Shown here: positions 57,166 through 62,850 of the stretch, piece by piece
Numbering within the stretch: the first letter of the stretch is position 1
Layout of the letters: every line of letters begins with the position of its first letter
NCBI RefSeq assembly: GCF_003112575.1
Contig: NZ_BEWC01000013.1
Location: 1 to 62,850, forward strand
Direction of reading: 5' to 3'
DNA: 62,850 nt
DNA from: Streptomyces ardesiacus
Lineage (GTDB): Bacteria; Actinomycetota; Actinomycetes; Streptomycetales; Streptomycetaceae
Notes under the pieces: generated by a model
What the model was told of the DNA's origin: nothing
Seen by the model: the letters and a program-made list of their open reading frames with translations, nothing else
Database searches by the model: none
Translations under genes and position numbers: made by a program

Positions 57166-58578
57166 ATGCGGGACCCGCTGACCGTCCTCACCGACGCCTT
57201 CACGTCCTTCCTCTTCGGGAAGGTGGAGACGACCCGCCTCCCCGTCCGCACGTCCACCGGACAGGCCCAGGCCGTCTACCTGCCGACGGCCGCACCCGGC
57301 CTCGGCGACTCCGGCGTGATCATCGGCCGCGAGGTCTACTCCGGCAAGGGCTACATCTACGACCCCTTCCAGCTCTACGGCCAGCAGCTCCCCGCCCCGC
57401 ACTGGCTGGTGCTCGGGGAGTCCGGCAACGGCAAGTCGGCCCTGGAGAAGACGTACGTCCTGCGCCAGCTCCGCTTCCGCGACCGCCAGGTCGTCGTCCT
57501 GGACGCCCAGGGCGAGGACGGCGTCGGCGAGTGGAACCTCATCGCCGAGGAGCTGGGCATAACGCCCATCCGCCTCGACCCGATGGCCGCCCTGGACCAC
57601 GGCATCCGCCTCAACCCCCTCGACCCGGCGATCACGACCACGGGCCAGCTGGCCCTGCTCAGGACGATCATCGAGGTCGCGATGGGCCACGGCCTGGACG
57701 AGCGCTCCGGTTTCGCCCTCAAGGTCGCGCACGCCTACGTCAACGAGACCATCGTCGAACGCCAGCCGGTCCTCACCGACATCGTCGAACGGCTCCGCCA
57801 CCCCGAGCCGGAGTCGGCCGAGGCGATGAACGTCGCCATAGACGACGTACGGGCCTGGGGCCTGGACGTGGCGCTGGTCCTCGACCGCCTGGTCGACGGC
57901 GACCTGCGCGGCATGTTCGACGGCCCGACGACCGTCGGGATCGACCTCGACGCGCCGCTCATCGTCTTCGACCTCTCCCACATCGACCGCAACTCCATCG
58001 CGATGCCGATCCTCATGGCCATCGTGGGCGTCTGGCTGGAGCACACCTGGATCCGCCCCGACCGCAAGAAGCGGATCTTCCTGGTCGAGGAGGCCTGGCA
58101 CATCATCAACAGCCCGTTCGTGGCGCAGTTGTTCCAGCGGCTGCTGAAGTTCGGGCGCCGGCTGGGTCTGTCGTTCGTGGCGGTGGTGCACCACCTGTCG
58201 GACGTCGTGGACGGGGCGGCGGCAAGGGAGGCCGCGGCCATCCTCAAGATGGCCTCCACCCGCACCATCTACGCCCAGAAGGCCGACGAGGCCCGGGCCA
58301 CCGGACGCGTCCTCGGCCTGCCCCGCTGGGCGGTGGAGATCATCCCCTCGCTCACCCCCGGCATCGCGGTGTGGGACGTCAACGGCAACGTCCAGGTGGT
58401 CAAACACCTGATCACCGAGACCGAACGCCCCCTGGTCTTCACCGACCGCGCGATGACCGAGTCGTCCTCCGACCTGACCGACGACGCCCTGCGCGCCGCG
58501 GAACTGGAGGCGGAGGAACGGGCGGCGGCGTTCGTGGAGCAGCACATCGGCGACTCGTCGGAATCGACGGTGGCGTAG
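57166..58578 (+). CDS. cmdB: VirB4-like ATPase (ATPase half)
   Basis: A 470-residue AAA-type secretion ATPase. Walker A GESGNGKS at residues 84-91, Walker B IFLVEEAWH, and conserved FGRRLGLSFVAVVHH and TRTIYAQK segments place it in the VirB4/TraE family. It is shorter than a full VirB4 (about 800) because the N-terminal half is the separate upstream gene. It probably powers assembly or substrate movement at the membrane. SCO4127, described as an ATP/GTP-binding membrane-associated protein (from memory). Confidence 0.9.
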   Translation: MRDPLTVLTDAFTSFLFGKVETTRLPVRTSTGQAQAVYLPTAAPGLGDSGVIIGREVYSGKGYIYDPFQLYGQQLPAPHWLVLGESGNGKSALEKTYVLRQLRFRDRQVVVLDAQGEDGVGEWNLIAEELGITPIRLDPMAALDHGIRLNPLDPAITTTGQLALLRTIIEVAMGHGLDERSGFALKVAHAYVNETIVERQPVLTDIVERLRHPEPESAEAMNVAIDDVRAWGLDVALVLDRLVDGDLRGMFDGPTTVGIDLDAPLIVFDLSHIDRNSIAMPILMAIVGVWLEHTWIRPDRKKRIFLVEEAWHIINSPFVAQLFQRLLKFGRRLGLSFVAVVHHLSDVVDGAAAREAAAILKMASTRTIYAQKADEARATGRVLGLPRWAVEIIPSLTPGIAVWDVNGNVQVVKHLITETERPLVFTDRAMTESSSDLTDDALRAAELEAEERAAAFVEQHIGDSSESTVA

Positions 58579-58600
58579 GACGAGGGGGAGGACCGGAGGC

Positions 58601-60181
58601 ATGAGACCGGACGACCGCCGCGACCAGCGGCCGGCCCAGGGCGGCGGCATTCCCGACGGCCTGCTCATCGGCATACTGGCCTTCCTCCTCGGCATGACCC
58701 TGCTGGTGTGGACGGCGACCTGCCTGTCCGCCCTGTTCGCCCACGGCTCCTGGCCCGACGGCGTCGGCTTCGCCGGCACCCCGCAGGCCATGCGCCACCT
58801 GATCGCCGAGCCCCACGACATCCCCGGTGCCTGGCCGGACGCCCCACGGACGGCGCTGTCCGGGTACGGGCTGTTCTGGGGGCTTTTCATCGGCCAGCTG
58901 ATGGTGCTGGTGGTGCTCACGGTGTTCGTGATGGGCACGCTGGCACGGTGGCGCGCGGTACGGCAGCGACGCCGCGAGGAGCCGGCTCCGGCGCCGGCGG
59001 ACGAGCAGCGGGTACACGACACGCCCGCGCACGAGACACCGGCACACGACACGCCCGCGCACAAGACACCGGCACACGACACACCGGTACACGAGACGGC
59101 GGTGCACGAGCCGCCGGTGACCCCGGTGCCGGCGGGCTCGCCGCACGAAGTACCCACGCCCCGGGCCCCGCGGCAGGACCAGGAGGCCCCGGCTGCCGAG
59201 CCCTTGACCCCTGCGGCCAACGGCAACGGGGTGGGCGCCTGGGAGACCAACCGCGCCGAAGGCGCGCTGCACTACGGCTCCCGGGAAAGCCGCCACCCCA
59301 CAGCCGCCCAAACGCTGCGGGACGCGCCCGGGGCCGCGCTGGTCCTCACCTCCAACCCCGCTCTCTGGTCGGAGACCAAGGACGCCCGCACCAAGCTCGG
59401 CCCCACCCACCTCTACGACCCGAACCACCTCTGCGACACCCCCGCCCGCTTCCACTGGTCCCCCACCTCGGGCTGCGAGGACAAGCAGACGGCCATCGCC
59501 AGGGCCGCCGCCCTCCTCACACCGGTCCGCCCCACCGCCCGGCTCGACCAGGCGGTCGGCGACACCGCCGAACTCCTGCTGCGCAGCTACCTGCACGCCG
59601 CCGCCATCGACGGCCGCACCGTCCGCCACGTCCACCGCTGGTCCCAGGGCCTCCAGGTCCAGGACGCCGTCCGGGTCCTGCGCACCCACCCCAAGGCAGC
59701 GCCCGGCGCCGCGGGCGAACTCGAGGCCTCCCTCACCGCCCACCCCGAACGCCGGGACATGGCCCAGCAGCTCACCGCCCGGGCCCTGGCCGCCCTCTCC
59801 ACGGTCAACATCCGCGAGGCCTGCACTCCCCACCGAAATGATGCCCTCGCCTTGGATTCCTTCGTCCACGAACAGGGCACCCTTTACGTGGTGGGTGAAT
59901 CAATCGAGGATCCCCGTACGAGCCCGGGTGCGATGCCACTGCTGACGGCGCTCGTCTCCAGCGTGGTCGAGCGCGGCCGGCGCATGGCCGAACGGTCATC
60001 CTCCGGTCGCCTCGACCCACCAATGACGCTCGTCCTGGACGACGTGGCAGCCGTGGCCCCGCTCCCCCAGCTCCCTGAGCTGCTCGCCACCGGCGCGGAC
60101 CTCGGCATGCCGACCCTGGCCCTGCTCCGCTCCCGCGAACAGGGCCGTGCCCGCTGGCCCCACGACGAACTCCCCGTGTGA
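58601..60181 (+). CDS. cmdA: VirD4/TraG-like protein without a visible P-loop
   Basis: A 526-residue protein: two spans (about 20-42 and 88-112), a repeat-rich linker (130-170), then a cytoplasmic domain related to TraG/VirD4 coupling proteins, with Walker B-like MTLVLDDVAAVAPLPQLPELLATGADLGM near the end. No GxxxxGK[ST] is present anywhere in the protein, and the position of Walker A reads AALVLTSNPALW, so ATP binding is doubtful. It ends SREQGRARWPHDELPV. SCO4126 by synteny. Confidence 0.8.
   Translation: MRPDDRRDQRPAQGGGIPDGLLIGILAFLLGMTLLVWTATCLSALFAHGSWPDGVGFAGTPQAMRHLIAEPHDIPGAWPDAPRTALSGYGLFWGLFIGQLMVLVVLTVFVMGTLARWRAVRQRRREEPAPAPADEQRVHDTPAHETPAHDTPAHKTPAHDTPVHETAVHEPPVTPVPAGSPHEVPTPRAPRQDQEAPAAEPLTPAANGNGVGAWETNRAEGALHYGSRESRHPTAAQTLRDAPGAALVLTSNPALWSETKDARTKLGPTHLYDPNHLCDTPARFHWSPTSGCEDKQTAIARAAALLTPVRPTARLDQAVGDTAELLLRSYLHAAAIDGRTVRHVHRWSQGLQVQDAVRVLRTHPKAAPGAAGELEASLTAHPERRDMAQQLTARALAALSTVNIREACTPHRNDALALDSFVHEQGTLYVVGESIEDPRTSPGAMPLLTALVSSVVERGRRMAERSSSGRLDPPMTLVLDDVAAVAPLPQLPELLATGADLGMPTLALLRSREQGRARWPHDELPV
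59015..59104. repeat. 30-bp tandem repeat in cmdA
   Basis: Three copies at 59015, 59045 and 59075, each beginning CACGACAC, encode HDTPAHETPA-like decapeptides in the linker between the membrane and cytoplasmic parts. The first two copies differ at one base (G to A). Confidence 0.85.
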
Positions 60182-60205
60182 CACGCATCCGACCCGGCGT
60201 CGGCG

Positions 60206-60766
60206 CTAACGCTCGAGCACGTACTCCAGCTCGTGGTCGCCGGGTCCGCCCACCAGCGGCACCCGCCGCCCGCTCGGCACGAACCCGGCCTTGCGGTACG
60301 CGCCCTGCGCCCGTCCGTTGTCCGGATGCACGATGAGCCGCACCCGCTCCACGCCGTTCGCCCACGCCCAGCCGAGCCCCGCGTCGAACAGCGCCTTGGT
60401 CAGCCCGCTCCCCCGCCACTCGGCCCGCACGAACACCCCGACGACATGCCCCTGCCGCCGCTCCACCGGGAAACCGGCCCAGTCCGTCGACCCGGCCTCC
60501 TCCACCACCACCGTCAGCGTGCCGAGCCACAGCCCGCCCGGCCCCTCGGCGACGATCTGCTGCGCCCCGGAGGCCCCCTCGGCGCCACGGGCGGCCCGCT
60601 CCCGCCAGAAGGAGTCAGGACGCGCGGCGGCGTCGTCGTACGTCTCCAGGTACGCGAGATCCGCGACCGGGTCCCGCAGCGCCCGCAGCCGCAGCTCCTT
60701 CACCGCGGGCCACTCGTCGGCGCGTATGGAGCGGATCACGTAGTCACCGGGGGCCGAGGCACTCAT
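60206..60766 (-). CDS. GNAT N-acetyltransferase
   Basis: A 186-residue GNAT enzyme with the acetyl-CoA loop as EWRGSGLTKALF and a conserved YRKAGFVPSG C-terminal strand. ATG at 60766 is preferred to 60796. Its substrate is unknown. It is convergent with cmdA and divergent from the two-component pair. Confidence 0.85.
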   Translation of the reverse strand: MSASAPGDYVIRSIRADEWPAVKELRLRALRDPVADLAYLETYDDAAARPDSFWRERAARGAEGASGAQQIVAEGPGGLWLGTLTVVVEEAGSTDWAGFPVERRQGHVVGVFVRAEWRGSGLTKALFDAGLGWAWANGVERVRLIVHPDNGRAQGAYRKAGFVPSGRRVPLVGGPGDHELEYVLER

Positions 60767-60860
60767 GCCGGCCACCGTAGTACCCGGGTACGACACCCCT
60801 CACCTCATATACGACCCCCGGAAGGACGCCCGGCCGTCCCGCAACCCGGAGCATGGTCGG

Positions 60861-62141
60861 ATGGACCACGTCGACCCCGCGCAGCCAGGCCCCGAAGACC
60901 GTGCGGCCGAACCCCTGACCGAGTACGTCCAGCGCGTCAACCGCCGGGTCCGCGACTTCGACCGGCGCCGTCCCCTCGTGTGGGACGTGCTCCTCACCGG
61001 CTTCTGGGTCCTGGCCGCCCTCATCGACGCCACCGGCGGCGGCTGGCGCAACGTCGCCCGCGACCCGGACGTGCCCGCCGGCCTGGTCCTCGCGCTCAGC
61101 CTCGCCCTCTCCGTGCCCCTCCTCTGGCGCCGCAGCCATCCGGCGGCGGCCCTCCTCGCCACGCTGCCCGCGGCTCTCGCGAGCTCCTGGTCCGGCGCCA
61201 CGCTCCAGGCCGCCCTGCTCCAACTGCTCCTCGTCCACCACATCGCCCTGCGCCTGCCGCTGCGCAACCTCTGGTGGGTGGTGGCCGTGGTCACCGCTCC
61301 CACCTGCGTCACGGTCGCCCGTTACGGCGACGGTCCGGGCTCCTGGAACCAGCAGCTCGGCTCGCAGCTCCTCTCCATCGGCGTGGCCGCCCTCATCGGC
61401 GTCACCGTCCGCGCCCGTCGCGACCACACCGCGGTCCTCGAGGACCGCGCCCGCCGCCTGGAGACCGAACGCGACCAGCAGCTCCGGCTCGCCGCCGCCG
61501 CCGAACGCGCCCGCATAGCCCGGGAGATGCACGACATCATCGGCCACAACCTCTCGGTGATCACCGGCCTCGCCGACGGCGGCCGCTACGCCGCCGCCAA
61601 GTCCCCCGACCGTGCCGCCCAGGCCCTCGACGCCATCAGCACCACCAGCCGCCAGGCCCTCGGCGAACTACGGCGCCTCCTGGACGTCCTGCGCGACGAC
61701 ACCCAGGACGGCGGCTCCCGTACGGCACCCGAACTGGCCCCGCAGCCGGCCCTCACCGACCTCGACCACCTCCTCGACGGCGTCCGCCGGGCCGGTCTGC
61801 CCGTCCGCACGACCGTCACGGGCGAGCCCACCCTCCCCGAGGGCCGCCAGCTCACCCTCTACCGCGTCATTCAGGAAGCGCTCACCAACACCCTCAAGCA
61901 CGCCGGTCCCGGCGCCGACGCCACCGTCGACCTCGCCTACGGGAAGGGCGGCGCTGTCACCCTCGTCGTCACCGACACCGGCCGGACGGTCCCGTCCCCC
62001 GCCCACACCGGCGGCCGGGGCCTGACCGGAATGCGCGAACGAACCGCCTTGTACGGCGGCACACTTGAAGCAGGCCCCCGCCCGGCCCCCGCACACGGCT
62101 GGCGCGTCCACCTGCACCTACCGGAGGAATCCCCGCAGTGA
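60861..62141 (+). CDS. NarL-type sensor histidine kinase
   Basis: A 426-residue kinase: about five membrane spans (40-200), a coiled linker, HisKA_3 with REMHDIIGHNLSVI (His near 231), and HATPase with QEALTNTLKHAGPG and GRGLTGMRER. It has no large extracellular sensor, like DesK-type intramembrane-sensing kinases. Start ATG 60861 with GGAG upstream. The stop overlaps the regulator start (GTGA). Signal unknown. Confidence 0.9.
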   Translation: MDHVDPAQPGPEDRAAEPLTEYVQRVNRRVRDFDRRRPLVWDVLLTGFWVLAALIDATGGGWRNVARDPDVPAGLVLALSLALSVPLLWRRSHPAAALLATLPAALASSWSGATLQAALLQLLLVHHIALRLPLRNLWWVVAVVTAPTCVTVARYGDGPGSWNQQLGSQLLSIGVAALIGVTVRARRDHTAVLEDRARRLETERDQQLRLAAAAERARIAREMHDIIGHNLSVITGLADGGRYAAAKSPDRAAQALDAISTTSRQALGELRRLLDVLRDDTQDGGSRTAPELAPQPALTDLDHLLDGVRRAGLPVRTTVTGEPTLPEGRQLTLYRVIQEALTNTLKHAGPGADATVDLAYGKGGAVTLVVTDTGRTVPSPAHTGGRGLTGMRERTALYGGTLEAGPRPAPAHGWRVHLHLPEESPQ

Positions 62142-62806
62142 CCACCGTCCTCATAGCCGACGACCAGCCCCTCCAGCGCTTCGGCTTCCGGATGCTCCTG
62201 GAGAGCCAGGACGACATGACGGTCGTGGGGGAGGCCGCCGACGGCGCCGAAGCCACCCGGATGACGGCCCAACTCCGCCCCGACGTCGTCCTCATGGACG
62301 TCCGCATGCCCGGCCTGGACGGCATCGCGGCGACCCGTCGCATCGTCGCCGACGGCGGGCCTTCCCGTGTCCTCATCCTCACCACCTTCGACCTCGACGA
62401 GTACGCCTACTCCGGCCTGCGCGCAGGGGCCTCCGGGTTCCTGGTCAAGGACGCCCAGCCCGAGGAGCTCCTCTCCGGCATCCGCGCGGTGGCCACGGGC
62501 GACGCGGTCGTCGCCCCGAGCCTCACCCGCCGCCTGCTCGACGCCTACGTCCACCACCTGCCGGCCACCGCGGAACCCGCCGGGTCCGCCGATTCCCCCG
62601 ACCCCCGCCTGTCCCCGCTCACCGAACGCGAGACCGAGATCCTGCGCGTCATGGGCCAGGGCTGGACCAACACGGAAATAGCGGAACGCTTCCACCTGGC
62701 CGAGTCGACGGTCAAAACCCATGTGGGCCGCATCCTGGCCAAAACGGGGTCGAGAGACCGCGTCCAGGCGGTCATCCTTGCCTATGAAACAAAACTGGTC
62801 GGCTAG
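62138..62806 (+). CDS. NarL/LuxR-type response regulator
   Basis: A 222-residue response regulator: receiver with IADDQP, phosphoacceptor Asp in VVLMDVRMPG (near residue 52), and LVKDA; C-terminal LuxR HTH (LTERETEILRVMGQGWTNTEIAE through STVKTHVGRIL). GTG start coupled to the kinase. The rest of the window (62807-62850) holds no further gene. Confidence 0.93.
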   Translation: MTTVLIADDQPLQRFGFRMLLESQDDMTVVGEAADGAEATRMTAQLRPDVVLMDVRMPGLDGIAATRRIVADGGPSRVLILTTFDLDEYAYSGLRAGASGFLVKDAQPEELLSGIRAVATGDAVVAPSLTRRLLDAYVHHLPATAEPAGSADSPDPRLSPLTERETEILRVMGQGWTNTEIAERFHLAESTVKTHVGRILAKTGSRDRVQAVILAYETKLVG

Positions 62807-62850
62807 GAAAAGGGGAGAAACGCAAAAAGACCCCGCACCATATCCCGGTA

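Noticed and set aside
50220..60181. integrative conjugative element
   Set aside because: No relaxase, integrase, excisionase, direct-repeat att sites or tRNA gene were found; base composition is like the surroundings.

Overview
The window is high-GC actinobacterial DNA, almost certainly a Streptomyces chromosome. The evidence is strong third-position GC bias, GTG/TTG starts, many ATGA/GTGA gene overlaps, and a gene order that I recognise as the S. coelicolor SCO4126-SCO4185 neighbourhood in descending order (nur, cysA, glnR, cssRS/htrA, mshD, ppk, pstSCAB, pitH1, csoR, cmdA-F). Identification rests on recalled family motifs and synteny; no searches were run. No tRNA, rRNA, insertion sequence, CRISPR array, integrase or replication origin was seen.

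Layout. (1) 1-5.6 kb holds core genes: an Eis-type acetyltransferase, a Rhizobium-type L-asparaginase, the c-di-GMP-responsive anti-sigma factor RsiG, D-aminoacyl-tRNA deacylase, a YgfZ-like folate protein and the nickel regulator Nur. (2) 5.6-8.85 kb is a small defence-like island on the minus strand: a promoter and strongly structured leader RNA, an Abi_2/AbiF-like HEPN protein, an HsdM-like methylase and a half-length HsdS, with no HsdR. (3) 8.9-14.7 kb holds nitrobindin, a 32-residue membrane peptide, an XRE/DUF397 regulatory pair, two short-chain dehydrogenases with a divergent TetR regulator, and hypotheticals. (4) 15-21.9 kb holds a sodium:solute symporter with a 43-residue partner, the cysA/DUF1416 sulfur locus with a Cys-containing leader peptide, a DUF2993 lipid-binding protein, and a hydrolase/MoaD/membrane-protein operon. 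(5) 22-29.3 kb holds glnR (preceded by an overlapping 18-codon uORF), a LacI regulator, an HtrA-like protease with its CssRS-type two-component system, and a secreted 5'-nucleotidase.

(6) 29.4-34.9 kb holds mycothiol synthase and a five-gene ECF sigma/anti-sigma/ABC-exporter operon. (7) 35-45.5 kb is a phosphate block: polyphosphate kinase, CHAD protein and NUDIX hydrolase, then pstSCAB behind a clear PHO box, then the low-affinity transporter Pit and its DUF47/PhoU-like partner. (8) 45.6-51.2 kb holds CsoR with its operator, small ORFs, a lipoprotein, a bicovalent-flavin oxidoreductase, a PAP2 phosphatase and a transglycosylase-NlpC/P60 wall hydrolase. (9) 51.4-60.2 kb holds a Ser/Thr kinase and a six-gene type IV secretion-like operon (the cmd cluster): pilin-like, VirB8-position, VirB6/TrbL-like, a split VirB4 and a VirD4-like protein without a visible P-loop, with no relaxase. 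(10) The end has a GNAT enzyme and a NarL-type two-component pair.

The two best candidates for an under-described system are the leader RNA-Abi-HsdM-HsdS island (about 5624-8834) and the relaxase-less, wall-hydrolase-associated T4SS-like cmd locus (about 50220-60181). Several cis elements and five genes under 60 codons that routine gene calling can miss are also listed.
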